From Endozoicomonas acroporae (GTDB lineage: Bacteria; Pseudomonadota; Gammaproteobacteria; Pseudomonadales; Endozoicomonadaceae): DNA of 64,000 nucleotides. Location: assembly GCF_002864045.1 (NCBI RefSeq), contig NZ_PJPV01000009.1:62001-126000 (forward strand), written 5' to 3'. Positions 44,328 to 53,344 of this stretch are shown piece after piece. The notes under the pieces were generated by a model. The model was not told the origin of the DNA, ran no database searches, and worked only from the letters and a program-made list of their open reading frames with translations. The position numbers were made by a program, and so were the translations under genes. Position 1 is the first letter of the stretch. Every line of letters starts with the position of its first letter.

Positions 44328-44885
44328 CTAATCCCTCGGCAATAACACCTCCTCCATGGGAGGGCTGGCAGAATCATCCCGGGAACCGGAAAAGTCTGGT
44401 AGCGGTGGCAACAGGTAATTGGTAATTAAGGAGGTCGCGATTATAGCCGCCAGGCTAAAGGTAACAGAGCTCATTGATCCGGGCAGCATTCGCCGGAGGT
44501 ACTCCGATAAAAACTCCGACTCTGAAACGAATTGCCGGGCATTTTCCAGGGAAACGCCAGCTTGCAGGGCGTCGGTCATGACCACTCTATCTAGTAGCTC
44601 GTCCAGGCCAATATAAGGCAGTAATGATCGTGCCAGGCGGTCAGCCAGTGGTTTGACAAAGCAGGGAATGTGGGCGTTGCAGTTAGTTTGGGGGCAACGC
44701 CGGAAGCAATCCCGCCGAATCAGGCAGTTACGGTGGAATGCGTGACCCCGGGCGCAGTTGACCATATCATCGTCAGCGGGTGGGGTGCTATCAGCGGGTG
44801 GGGTGCTATCAGCGGGTGGGGTGATATCAGTAGCCTGAGCGGCATGGCACAGAAAACAACTGCTGGTCGAATGTACATTATCCAT
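44328..44885 (-). CDS. RING-H2-like zinc-finger membrane protein
   Basis: The 185-residue protein has a cysteine/histidine pattern close to eukaryotic RING-H2 fingers: Cys10 and Cys13, then Cys44, His48, His51 and Cys54 (NCARGHAFHRNC), then Cys64-Pro and Cys69. The last pair is C-x4-C, not the usual C-x2-C, so it is a variant. Between the first two pairs is a TPPADS peptide repeated three times, encoded by an 18-bp tandem repeat. A hydrophobic segment (about 137-160) suggests membrane anchoring. RING proteins are ubiquitin E3 ligases; this is presumably host-directed. The C terminus ends at a family B repeat and may be truncated. Confidence 0.6.
   Translation of the reverse strand: MDNVHSTSSCFLCHAAQATDITPPADSTPPADSTPPADDDMVNCARGHAFHRNCLIRRDCFRRCPQTNCNAHIPCFVKPLADRLARSLLPYIGLDELLDRVVMTDALQAGVSLENARQFVSESEFLSEYLRRMLPGSMSSVTFSLAAIIATSLITNYLLPPLPDFSGSRDDSASPPMEEVLLPRD
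44770..44823 (-). repeat. 18-bp tandem repeat inside the RING-like gene
   Basis: Three consecutive copies of an 18-base unit (GCGGGTGGGGTGCTATCA on the plus strand, the last with one change) encode the TPPADS repeats. Such a repeat can gain or lose units without shifting the frame, varying the spacing between the zinc-ligand pairs. Confidence 0.8.
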
Positions 44886-45369
44886 ATGGCAAGAAACTCC
44901 GGGTGATGAAATTCATCAGTTGCCAATTGTCTTTGAACTTTCTTTATTTAGACCCATTGTTCATTTAGACCCATTGTTCTCCCAAAAGGTTCAACGGAAT
45001 GCTGTTGAAGGATGCCTGCTTTGACTGGTCAGCCAACCATTGGCTGCCGCCATGACCGCCTTGATGGTGGGTACGGTATTCTCAGGCAGCCTTTGATTTT
45101 TCGAACTCTGCGCTGCTTCAACCACTGAACCAGAAGTCAGCAGTGACTCACCGGATTAATCAGGTGAATTGGCGCAAAAGCCCTGATAATAGGTACAAAT
45201 GCCGGTTCAATGGGAATCCTCGCTGATCCACTATTAGGCCAATCATCTACAATGATCTGGTTGATGACAGAAAGACATCCCCATTGGCCTGACAGCCTCC
45301 CGGGACAACTGTGCCCTTGGCAGATGCTCAAAGGCGGGATGCTGGAAATTACCGAGAACAGGAGTCGAA
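44886..45369. other. Intergenic region with a 17-bp tandem duplication
   Basis: No intact gene is seen. ATTTAGACCCATTGTTC occurs twice in tandem at 44946-44979. Around 45010-45100 the minus strand has a protein-like stretch (LPENTVPTIKAVMAAANGWL) without a recognisable start, possibly a gene remnant. The last 60 bases form the leader of kbl. Confidence 0.4.
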
Positions 45370-46578
45370 ATGAAGGCCGATTTTTATCAAGGGCTGCGCA
45401 GGCAGCTGGATGAGCTCAAACAGGAAGGGCTTTATAAAAGTGAACGGGTGATCAGCTCCCAGCAACAGGCTGAAATCAAAGTACTCTCCAATGGTGAGAG
45501 CGGTGATGAAGTGCTTAACTTCTGTGCCAATAACTACCTGGGCCTGGCCAATGCACCGGAGCTGATTGAAGCGGGTAAACAGGGACTTGATCAATATGGC
45601 TTTGGTATGGCTTCCGTACGTTTTATCTGCGGTACCCAGACCGTTCATAAAGATCTGGAAGCTCATATCTCCCGGTTCCTGGGCATGGAAGATACCATCC
45701 TCTATCCTTCCTGTTTTGATGCCAATGGTGGTCTGTTTGAAACCATCCTGGGGCCGGATGACGCCATTATCAGTGATGCGCTCAACCATGCCAGTATTAT
45801 TGATGGTGTGCGCCTGTCCAAAGCCAAACGTTTCCGCTATGCCAATAACGATATGGCCGATCTGGAAGCACAGCTGCAGGCGGCCGAGGCTGCCAGTGCC
45901 AAAACCAAACTGATTGCTACCGATGGCGTATTCTCCATGGATGGGGTTATCGCCAACCTGAAAGGCATCTGCGATCTGGCGGATAAATACGGTGCGCTGG
46001 TGATGGTGGATGACTGCCATGCCACCGGTTTTATTGGTGAGAAAGGGGTTGGTACTCCGGAGTTCTGTGATGTTATGGGACGTGTGGATATTCTCACCGG
46101 TACCCTGGGTAAAGCACTGGGTGGTGCTTCCGGTGGTTACACCTCCGGTAAAAAGGAAGTGATTGACTGGTTGCGTAATCGTTCCCGTCCATACCTCTTC
46201 TCCAACACGCTGTCACCGAGCATTGCTGCTGCTTCGATCAAAGTGTTTGAGATGCTGGCTGAAGGCGCAGAACTGCGCCGGAAGGTACGTGATAATGCCG
46301 ACTATTTCCGCGCCGAAATGACCAGGCTGGGCTTTACCCTGGCCGGTGCCGATCATCCGATTGTACCGGTGATGCTGGGTGATGCGTCACTGGCTGGCCA
46401 GTTTGCCGACCGTATGCTGGAAGAGGGGATTTACGTGGTTGGTTTCTCCTTCCCGGTAGTGCCAAAAGGGCAGGCGAGAATTCGTACCCAGATGTCCGCT
46501 GCCCACAGCAGAGAGCACCTGGACAAAGCCATTGCCGCTTTCGCCAAGGTTGGTCGAGAGTTGGGCGTTATCCACTGA
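45370..46578 (+). CDS. kbl: 2-amino-3-ketobutyrate CoA ligase (glycine C-acetyltransferase)
   Basis: This PLP enzyme splits 2-amino-3-ketobutyrate with CoA into glycine and acetyl-CoA, the second step of threonine catabolism. The 402-residue product has the alpha-oxoamine synthase core with [10 protein letters not shown] (PLP-contacting Asp and His) and the Schiff-base Lys in [24 protein letters not shown] near the N terminus is diagnostic. It is followed by tdh in the usual order. Confidence 0.96.
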   Translation: MKADFYQGLRRQLDELKQEGLYKSERVISSQQQAEIKVLSNGESGDEVLNFCANNYLGLANAPELIEAGKQGLDQYGFGMASVRFICGTQTVHKDLEAHISRFLGMEDTILYPSCFDANGGLFETILGPDDAIISDALNHASIIDGVRLSKAKRFRYANNDMADLEAQLQAAEAASAKTKLIATDGVFSMDGVIANLKGICDLADKYGALVMVDDCHATGFIGEKGVGTPEFCDVMGRVDILTGTLGKALGGASGGYTSGKKEVIDWLRNRSRPYLFSNTLSPSIAAASIKVFEMLAEGAELRRKVRDNADYFRAEMTRLGFTLAGADHPIVPVMLGDASLAGQFADRMLEEGIYVVGFSFPVVPKGQARIRTQMSAAHSREHLDKAIAAFAKVGRELGVIH

Positions 46579-46649
46579 ATTAAGCCATTGATTTACAAAA
46601 CAGCCGGCTTGCTATTCTGAATAGCAGGCCCATTGAGAAAACTGACACT

Positions 46650-47675
46650 GTGAAGACATTAGCCAAAAGCAAAGCAGAACCAGGAATCTGGATGGAAGAC
46701 CGCCCCATGCCAGAAGTGGGTTACAACGATGTACTGATCAAAATCCGCAAAACAGCCATTTGTGGTACTGACATGCATATCTATCACTGGGATGAGTGGT
46801 CGCAGAACACCATTCCGGTGGGTATGCACGTTGGCCATGAATTTGTCGGCGAAATCGTTGACATGGGTGACGGTGTGCGTGGCTTTGAGGTCGGTCAGCG
46901 GGTTTCCGGTGAAGGCCATATTACCTGTGGCCACTGTCGTAATTGCCGTGCTGGCCGCCGTCATCTCTGCAACTTTACTGTGGGTGTTGGCGTCAATCGT
47001 GACGGTGCGTTTGCCGAATACCTGGTGATTCCGGCGGTTAATGCCTTCCCGATTCCTGATGATATCAGTGATGACCTGGCCGCAATTTTTGACCCGTTTG
47101 GTAATGCGGTGCACACCGCACTCTCTTTTGACCTGGTGGGAGAAGATGTACTGATCACCGGTGCCGGCCCCATCGGCATTATGGCGGCAGCCATCTGTAA
47201 ACATGTCGGTGCCCGCAATGTGGTGATTACCGATGTCAACGAATACCGTCTGGATCTGGCCCGTAAAATGGGGGCGACCCGCGCCGTGAATGTTGCCAAT
47301 ACCGATCTGCCGGAAGTGATGGCTGAGCTGGGCATGGTTGAAGGCTTTGATGTGGGCCTTGAAATGTCCGGCAATGGTCGTGCATTTAAGCAGATGCTGG
47401 AAAATATGAACTACGGTGGCAAGATTGCCCTGCTGGGGATTCCAGCCAGTGATACGGTGATTGACTGGAACCAGGTGATCTTCAAAGGTCTGGTGATCAA
47501 AGGTATTTATGGTCGTGAGATGTTTGAGACCTGGTACAAGATGACCAGCATGTTGCAGTCTGGTCTGGATATTTCTCCAATCATTACGCACCGATTCCCG
47601 GTTGATGATTTTGACAAAGGTTTTGAAATCATGGGTTCCGGGCAGTCAGGGAAAGTGATTCTGGACTGGTGTTAA
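46650..47675 (+). CDS. tdh: L-threonine 3-dehydrogenase
   Basis: Tdh is a zinc-dependent medium-chain dehydrogenase that oxidises threonine to 2-amino-3-ketobutyrate, the substrate of the adjacent Kbl. The 341-residue protein has the catalytic-zinc motif [14 protein letters not shown] (Cys38) and GHEFVGE, the structural-zinc cluster [15 protein letters not shown], and the NAD motif GAGPIGIMA. The start is a GTG at 46650, 71 bases after kbl. Confidence 0.96.
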   Translation: MKTLAKSKAEPGIWMEDRPMPEVGYNDVLIKIRKTAICGTDMHIYHWDEWSQNTIPVGMHVGHEFVGEIVDMGDGVRGFEVGQRVSGEGHITCGHCRNCRAGRRHLCNFTVGVGVNRDGAFAEYLVIPAVNAFPIPDDISDDLAAIFDPFGNAVHTALSFDLVGEDVLITGAGPIGIMAAAICKHVGARNVVITDVNEYRLDLARKMGATRAVNVANTDLPEVMAELGMVEGFDVGLEMSGNGRAFKQMLENMNYGGKIALLGIPASDTVIDWNQVIFKGLVIKGIYGREMFETWYKMTSMLQSGLDISPIITHRFPVDDFDKGFEIMGSGQSGKVILDWC

Positions 47676-47712
47676 GCCTAAGGAATTTTCCCTGAATAAC
47701 TTTCTATTTTTT

Positions 47713-47777
47713 GCTACGGAGGCACGGACACACAGAGAAAAGAAAAAATCTTTTCCTCTGTGTCTCCGTGGCAAGGT
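47713..47777. repeat. Imperfect inverted repeat, family C copy 2
   Basis: GCTACGGAGGCACGGACAC... is imperfectly complementary to TTTTCCTCTGTGTCTCCGTGGC. It has the same C-G-G-A-C-A-C-A-type composition as 41194-41294 and also lies just after a stop codon (tdh). It probably ends or stabilises the kbl-tdh transcript. Confidence 0.65.
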
Positions 47778-47837
47778 TTTTTCTTATTGGATAACATCGG
47801 AAATGTGGAAGTTATTTCAGGACAGTTCTTTGATAGC

Positions 47838-47865
47838 AAAAAAGCCAGCAAATGCTGGCTTTTTT
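47838..47865. terminator. Bidirectional terminator between tdh and folE
   Basis: AAAAAAGCCAGC-AAAT-GCTGGCTTTTTT has a 7-bp GC-rich stem flanked by A and T tracts, so it can serve the convergent tdh and folE transcripts. Confidence 0.9.
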
Positions 47866-47885
47866 GTTGCCCATGATCAAGGTTA

Positions 47886-48437
47886 TCAGCGAATAAAACG
47901 CAGAAACTCTTCACGCGTAGGCTGATTGTCTTTCATCAGGCCGCGCATGACCGAAGAGGTCATGGATGAGTTCTGTTTTTCCACACCGCGCATCATCATG
48001 CACATATGTTGCGCCTCAATCACCACGGCAACCCCTTTGGCGTCGGTGACTTCCATAATGGCGTCGGCAATCTGTTTGGTCATGTTTTCCTGAATCTGCA
48101 GGCGGCGGGCGAACATATCCACAATGCGGGCAAACTTGGACAGGCCGAGCACCTTACCATTGGGTACATAGCCAATATGACACTTGCCAATAAAGGGCAG
48201 CAGGTGATGCTCACACATTGAGTACAGTTCAATGTCTTTGATCACGACCATTTCGCTGATGTCGGATTCAAACACCGCACCATTAACGATCTCTTCCAGT
48301 GTCTGGCTATAGCCTCTGGTCAGGTATTGCATTGCTTTGGCAGCGCGAAGCGGCGTATCTCTGAGGCCTTCCCGATGAATATCTTCACCGACGGACTCAA
48401 TAATGGCCTTGTAGTGTTCGCTGATTCTTTGAGACAT
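47886..48437 (-). CDS. folE: GTP cyclohydrolase I
   Basis: FolE converts GTP to dihydroneopterin triphosphate, the first step in folate and pterin synthesis. The 183-residue product has the type I zinc-site and active-site motifs: [18 protein letters not shown], and [11 protein letters not shown] with the third zinc ligand Cys. The start at 48437 ([10 protein letters not shown]) fits the family; a GTG five codons upstream is possible. It appears monocistronic. Confidence 0.95.
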   Translation of the reverse strand: MSQRISEHYKAIIESVGEDIHREGLRDTPLRAAKAMQYLTRGYSQTLEEIVNGAVFESDISEMVVIKDIELYSMCEHHLLPFIGKCHIGYVPNGKVLGLSKFARIVDMFARRLQIQENMTKQIADAIMEVTDAKGVAVVIEAQHMCMMMRGVEKQNSSMTSSVMRGLMKDNQPTREEFLRFIR

Positions 48438-48740
48438 TGGAAGAATTATCACTGCATGGTTATCGAAGTGGACGGCAGTTTAACACAATTAATACATAAC
48501 CCGGAAAGCAGCTGAACGACTTTCTTTGCAAGGTTTGGCACAGGCTGAGCAATTTGAACAAGAAGAAGGGATGGCCAGGACAAACATGAGCGGCATAACA
48601 GTTGCTAGTGTTTTTGCTTGCAGGTATGGTTGAAAAACCATGAGCTAAAGCGCGGTTGCAATTGTCAGGTGGTTGAGCAGGATTAACCTGTGCCGGGCAT
48701 CCCGTGCTGAAAATAATAACAACACAAAAGGAAAGATCTC
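48438..48740. other. Intergenic region folE-aapJ
   Basis: About 300 bases contain no gene or clear palindrome. They must hold the divergent promoters of folE and the amino-acid transport operon. AAAGGAAAG at 48728-48736 is the ribosome binding site for aapJ. Confidence 0.4.
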
Positions 48741-49766
48741 ATGCTGAAAAGTCTGAAAACAGTCGCTGCGCTGGGTGCATTGGCGGCAGCGGGTTTGGCA
48801 CCGGTCGCCAGCGCTTCGGCAACGCTGGAGTCGGTGAAGGAAAAAGGTTATGTGGCCTGTGGTGTCAGCACCGGCCTTCCGGGCTTCAGTAACCCGGATG
48901 ATAAAGGGCAGTGGAGTGGGTTGGATGTTGATGTCTGCCGTGCCGTTGCTGCAGCGACGTTGAAAGATGCTGGCAAGGTCAAGTTTGTACCGCTTACCGC
49001 TAAAGAGCGTTTTACCGCTCTGCAATCAGGAGAGATTGATGTGCTCTCCAGAAATACCACCTGGACCCTGACCCGTGATGCCTCCCTGGGCCTGAACTTC
49101 ACCGGCGTGTCTTACTATGACGGTCAGGGCTTTATGGTGAAGAAAGACCTGGGTGTGAAAAGTGCCAAAGAGTTGGATGGTGCTTCTATCTGTATCCAGT
49201 CCGGTACCACCAGTGAGCTGAATCTTGCCGATTATTTCCGGGCTAATAATATGGAGTATCAGCCCGTGGTCTTTGATACTTCTGACAGTACGGCAAAAGG
49301 CTTTGATGCGGGGCGTTGTGATGTCCTGACGTCTGACCAATCTCAGCTTTATGCCTTGAGAGTTCGTCTGTCCAAACCTGATTCCGCAGTGGTTCTGCCC
49401 GAAGTGATTTCCAAAGAGCCCCTCGGTCCCGTAGTGCGTCAGGGCGACGACCAGTGGTTCAACATTGTCAAGTGGAGCCTGGCCGCCATGATTAATGGTG
49501 AAGAACTGGGCCTGACCTCTGGCAATATTAATGCGCAAAAAGCATCTGCTGATCCCAATGTACGTCGTTTGTTGGGTATTGACGGCCCTAAAGGTAAAGG
49601 TCTTGCCCTGGATGATGACTGGTCTCTGCGGATTATCGAGCAGGTGGGTAACTATGAGGAGATCTTTGAGCGTAACGTGGGTGCAGAATCACCGCTTCAG
49701 ATCGATCGTGGCCTGAACGCCCTATGGAATGAAGGCGGTATCCTCTACGCTCCTCCCTTCCGTTAA
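48741..49766 (+). CDS. aapJ: General L-amino acid ABC transporter, substrate-binding protein
   Basis: The 341-residue periplasmic binding protein is of the polar amino-acid family (AapJ/BztA). It has a Sec signal peptide (about 1-26, ending ASA), then ESVKEKGYVACGVSTGLPGFS and the family block GLDVDVCRAVAAATL. SRNTTWTLTRDASLGLNFTG is characteristic of AapJ/BztA. It is first in the aapJQMP operon, separated from aapQ by a hairpin at 49784-49821. Confidence 0.93.
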   Translation: MLKSLKTVAALGALAAAGLAPVASASATLESVKEKGYVACGVSTGLPGFSNPDDKGQWSGLDVDVCRAVAAATLKDAGKVKFVPLTAKERFTALQSGEIDVLSRNTTWTLTRDASLGLNFTGVSYYDGQGFMVKKDLGVKSAKELDGASICIQSGTTSELNLADYFRANNMEYQPVVFDTSDSTAKGFDAGRCDVLTSDQSQLYALRVRLSKPDSAVVLPEVISKEPLGPVVRQGDDQWFNIVKWSLAAMINGEELGLTSGNINAQKASADPNVRRLLGIDGPKGKGLALDDDWSLRIIEQVGNYEEIFERNVGAESPLQIDRGLNALWNEGGILYAPPFR

Positions 49767-49783
49767 TTCAATCGTTATGACAT

Positions 49784-49821
49784 ATACCCCGCTTACACGC
49801 AGCGCGTGAGAGCGGGAGTAT
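49784..49821 (+). terminator. Intercistronic hairpin between aapJ and aapQ
   Basis: ATACCCCGCTTACACGC and GCGTGAGAGCGGGAGTAT form an almost complete stem (two mismatches) with a 3-base loop. There is no T tract. Such hairpins after a binding-protein gene commonly stabilise its mRNA and raise its level over the permease genes. Confidence 0.7.
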
Positions 49822-49888
49822 GGATAGTCCTGCATTTCTGCAGAACTTCTGAAGCGCGGGAACAAGATAAGAAAAAGGGAGTTAGGTC

Positions 49889-51118
49889 GTGAGTGATCCT
49901 GAGCACGTATCCCATAAAAGAAATGCAAAACCCTCCTTTTTGGAGAATATGTTGAAAGAGATGCTGAGGTTATGGCGTGATGCCTCCTTCAGACCGCTGT
50001 TGATGCAGGGAATTGTGGTGCTGTTGGTGGTGATGCTCGGTGTCTGGGTGATCAATAACACCATGAACAACCTGGAACACCGGGGCATCAGCACCGGATT
50101 TGATTTTCTTTCCCAGGAAGCGGGCTTTGGCATTATTCAATCGCTGGTGGCCTATGACGAATCCCACAGCTACGGCCGCACCTTTGTTGTGGGCATACTC
50201 AATACCCTGCTGGTGTCCGGATTAGGCATCTTCTTCGCCACCCTGCTGGGTTTTCTGGTGGGTGTTGCCAGGCTGTCGTCTAACTGGCTGCTGGCCAGAA
50301 TGGCATCGGTGTTTATTGAAACCTTTCGCAATATTCCATTACTGCTGCAAATCTTTTTCTGGTATTTCGCCGTTCTGGCGGCGTTACCCCATCCCCGGCA
50401 AAGTTATGCCCTCGGTGATACCATTTTTTTAAATCTGCGTGGTCTTTTTCTGCCCAAACCTATTATTGAGCAGGGGCTGCTGCCGGTTCTGGTCAGTTGC
50501 CTGGTGGCCATTGGTCTGGCGTTATTGTTAAGGGCCAGAAACCGGCAGAGAAGAGTGGCAACCGGTAAGGGCATTTCCGGTGCGCCCTGGTATATGGCTG
50601 CACTATTAATAGGCATTCCTGCGCTTGTCTGGCACTTTTCTGGTGCATCGTTGGTTCTGGATACGCCAGCGCTGAAAGGTTTTAACTTCCGTGGTGGTAT
50701 TGCCATCATTCCTGAGCTGGGCGCATTGTTACTGGCCCTGACCATTTATACCGCTGCCTTTATCGCCGAGGTTGTGAGAGCCGGTATTGAGTCTGTCCAG
50801 AAAGGGCAAAAAGAGGCTGCCGCATCACTGGGGCTAAAGCCAGGGAAAGTGTTGACCCTGGTGGTGATTCCCCAGGCGATGAAGGTGATTATTCCGCCAT
50901 TGACCAATCAATATCTGAATCTGGCCAAAAACTCTTCACTGGCCACAGCGATAGGTTATCCGGACCTGGTCAGTGTCTTTGCCGGCACAACCCTGAACCA
51001 GACCGGGCAGGCGGTGGAAGTGATTGCCATGACCATGGCCGTTTATCTCACCATCAGTTTGAGTGTATCTCTGCTGATGAATATCTATAACAGACGTGTG
51101 GCGCTTATCGAGCGGTAA
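49889..51118 (+). CDS. aapQ: General L-amino acid ABC transporter permease AapQ
   Basis: The 409-residue inner-membrane permease of the polar amino-acid uptake type has an N-terminal segment inserted between membrane spans, typical of AapQ/BztB. The permease signature is seen as ETFRNIPLLLQIFFWYF (about 148-164) and EVVRAGIESVQKGQKEAAASLGL (about 293-315), the EAA loop that contacts the ATPase. The start is a GTG at 49889, preceded by GGGAGT. Confidence 0.93.
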   Translation: MSDPEHVSHKRNAKPSFLENMLKEMLRLWRDASFRPLLMQGIVVLLVVMLGVWVINNTMNNLEHRGISTGFDFLSQEAGFGIIQSLVAYDESHSYGRTFVVGILNTLLVSGLGIFFATLLGFLVGVARLSSNWLLARMASVFIETFRNIPLLLQIFFWYFAVLAALPHPRQSYALGDTIFLNLRGLFLPKPIIEQGLLPVLVSCLVAIGLALLLRARNRQRRVATGKGISGAPWYMAALLIGIPALVWHFSGASLVLDTPALKGFNFRGGIAIIPELGALLLALTIYTAAFIAEVVRAGIESVQKGQKEAAASLGLKPGKVLTLVVIPQAMKVIIPPLTNQYLNLAKNSSLATAIGYPDLVSVFAGTTLNQTGQAVEVIAMTMAVYLTISLSVSLLMNIYNRRVALIER

Positions 51119-51133
51119 GGTTGAGAGAGAGAA

Positions 51134-52225
51134 ATGATCAGTCACGATAGCAACATGATTCCTGCCCGTGAGCCACCGGCAACAGCCGTCGGTGTACTGG
51201 CATGGGGAAAAAATAATCTGTTTGCCAACCCGCTGAGTGCGCTGACCACGCTGCTGATTGCTTATGGTCTGTATTTATTGGTGCCACCGCTGGTGCAGTG
51301 GGCATTTATCGAGGCCACCTGGTTTGGTACCGACAGTAATGCCTGCAGCAGTGACGGTGCCTGCTGGGCTTTTATCACCGCAAGGCTTGATCAGTTTATT
51401 TACGGGTTTTATCCGGAAGAACAGCAGTGGCGGGCGGATCTCTTTTTTGCCCAGCTGGTCGTATTGATTGCCTGGCTGTCGTTTAAAGCGACACCCGGTA
51501 AAAAGTGGGTGTTGGGCTACAGCCTGGTAATGATGCCGGTGGTTTCCTGGTTTTTGCTTTATGGCGACTTGTTGGGGCTTGAGAAGGTGGAGACCCATCA
51601 GTGGGGTGGATTGATGCTGACGCTGTTGCTGGCGCTGTGCGGGATGATCGCCTCTTTGCCATTCGGTGTGCTGCTGGCCCTTGGTCGTCGTTCCAATATG
51701 CCGGTCATACGGTCTTTATGCACAGGGTATATTGAACTCTGGCGCGGTGTTCCCCTGATCACTGTGCTCTTTATGGCCTCGGTCATGCTGCCACTGTTTG
51801 TGCCGGAAGAGGTGGTGTTCGATAAACTGCTGCGGGCGCTTATTGGCATTATTCTGTTTCAGGCGGCCTACATGGCGGAAGTGGTGCGAGGTGGGTTGCA
51901 GGCGATCCCCAAAGGACAGTTTGAAGCGTTTAACAGTCTTGGCCTGAGTTACTGGCAGGGGATGATTATGATTATCCTGCCCCAGGCCATGAGACTGGTT
52001 ATTCCCGGGGTGGTAAATACCTTTATTGCCCTGTTTAAAGACACCAGTCTGGTACTGGTTATCGGCTTATTTGATCTGCTGGCCATTATTCAGGCCGGGC
52101 TGAATGACCCCGCCTGGCTGGGTAACTCCATAGAGGGCTACCTGTTTGCCGGGCTGGTTTTCTGGGTCTTCTGTTTTGGCATATCAAAGTACAGCCAGCG
52201 ATTGGAACAACAATTACACCGATAA
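51134..52225 (+). CDS. aapM: General L-amino acid ABC transporter permease AapM
   Basis: The 363-residue second permease subunit is homologous to AapM/BztC. EAA-loop residues [23 protein letters not shown] (cut to the key [15 protein letters not shown]) and the [18 protein letters not shown] block identify it. It starts 15 bases after aapQ with a GAGAGAG site. Confidence 0.93.
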   Translation: MISHDSNMIPAREPPATAVGVLAWGKNNLFANPLSALTTLLIAYGLYLLVPPLVQWAFIEATWFGTDSNACSSDGACWAFITARLDQFIYGFYPEEQQWRADLFFAQLVVLIAWLSFKATPGKKWVLGYSLVMMPVVSWFLLYGDLLGLEKVETHQWGGLMLTLLLALCGMIASLPFGVLLALGRRSNMPVIRSLCTGYIELWRGVPLITVLFMASVMLPLFVPEEVVFDKLLRALIGIILFQAAYMAEVVRGGLQAIPKGQFEAFNSLGLSYWQGMIMIILPQAMRLVIPGVVNTFIALFKDTSLVLVIGLFDLLAIIQAGLNDPAWLGNSIEGYLFAGLVFWVFCFGISKYSQRLEQQLHR

Positions 52226-52247
52226 TGAAATCAGGGATGCCAATGGT

Positions 52248-53078
52248 ATGAGTGATTATCTTGACGAGCCTCGTTTGCAAAAGCCATTAGCGAAAAGTGG
52301 CCAGCCAGGGGTGACGATTCAGCGTGAAGCCGCTGTTGAGCAGGCCAGCCTGATTGAGATCAGTGGCCTGAATAAATGGTATGGTCAATTTCATGTGCTG
52401 CGTGATATTAACCTGAATGTCAGGAAGGGAGAGAAGATCGTTATCTGTGGGCCTTCCGGCTCCGGTAAGTCAACATTGATCCGCTGCATTAATTGCCTTG
52501 AGGAGCATCAGGAAGGCAGCATTGTGGTGGATGGCACCCGACTGACCAATGACCTGAAAAATATAGAAACCATCCGTCGTGAAGTGGGGATGGTATTCCA
52601 GCAGTTTAATCTGTTTCCACATCTGACCATTCTGGAGAACTGTACACTGGCACCTATCTGGGTCCGTAAACAGTCGCGCAAGGCAGCGGAAAAGTTGGCC
52701 ATGGAATACCTGGAGCGCGTGAGAATCCCGGATCAGGCCAATAAATATCCCGGGCAACTGTCTGGTGGTCAGCAGCAGCGGGTGGCGATTGCCCGAAGCC
52801 TGTGTATGAATCCGGAAGTCATGCTGTTTGATGAGCCCACCTCTGCCCTTGATCCGGAGATGATTAAAGAAGTGCTGGAGGTTATGGTCGAGCTGGCGCA
52901 GGAAGGGATGACCATGCTCTGTGTTACCCATGAAATGGGCTTTGCCCGGACGGTGGCTGACCGGGTGATCTTTATGGATGAAGGTCAGATTATTGAACAG
53001 GCTCCGCCGGAAGCGTTTTTCAGCAACCCACGTTCAGAGCGAACCCGCAGGTTTCTTGGGCAGGTGTTGAATCACTAG
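52248..53078 (+). CDS. aapP: General L-amino acid ABC transporter ATPase AapP
   Basis: The ATPase that powers the AapQM permease. The 276-residue product has Walker [11 protein letters not shown]-loop [12 protein letters not shown], signature LSGGQQQR, Walker [13 protein letters not shown] and the switch His in CVTHEMGF. The start at 52248 ([10 protein letters not shown]) follows AGGGA; the frame overlaps aapM upstream. Its stop codon touches the left end of a family B repeat (CTAGTGCATGG). Confidence 0.94.
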   Translation: MSDYLDEPRLQKPLAKSGQPGVTIQREAAVEQASLIEISGLNKWYGQFHVLRDINLNVRKGEKIVICGPSGSGKSTLIRCINCLEEHQEGSIVVDGTRLTNDLKNIETIRREVGMVFQQFNLFPHLTILENCTLAPIWVRKQSRKAAEKLAMEYLERVRIPDQANKYPGQLSGGQQQRVAIARSLCMNPEVMLFDEPTSALDPEMIKEVLEVMVELAQEGMTMLCVTHEMGFARTVADRVIFMDEGQIIEQAPPEAFFSNPRSERTRRFLGQVLNH

Positions 53079-53257
53079 TGCATGGTTTCAGTGCAATTGT
53101 TGGGTTCCTTCTATCAATGACTCCCAGGCTCCGTTCGTCCTGAGCGGAGTCGAAGGGCGTAAGCTCCATACCCTGAATAAAGACTGTGCCAATCACCCTT
53201 CGACTCCGCTCAGGGTGAACGGAGATTGTGCACATAAAACTCATTGAAATGATGTAC
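53079..53257 (+). repeat. Palindromic MITE-like element, family B copy 4
   Basis: Left end GTGCATGGTTTCAGTG, interior CTCCGTTCGTCCTGAGCGGA and CACCCTTCGACTCCGCTCAG, right end AAACTCATTGAAATGATG. It begins directly after the aapP stop codon. The interior is closest to copy 1 (shared CATACCCTGAATAAAGACTG). Confidence 0.85.
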
Positions 53258-53284
53258 CAGGGAACTCAAACCAGTTTGGGGTTA

Positions 53285-53325
53285 ATAAAAAAATACCGGC
53301 ATGAATGGTTCACGCCGGTATTTTA
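53285..53325 (-). terminator. Terminator of the FadL-like gene
   Basis: AATACCGGC and GCCGGTATT form a 9-bp stem. On the minus strand it is followed by a long T tract (the A run at 53287-53293 on the plus strand), so it ends fadL transcription; it may also act on aapP read-through. Confidence 0.85.
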
Positions 53326-53344
53326 GGTCACTTGGCAATCGAAA

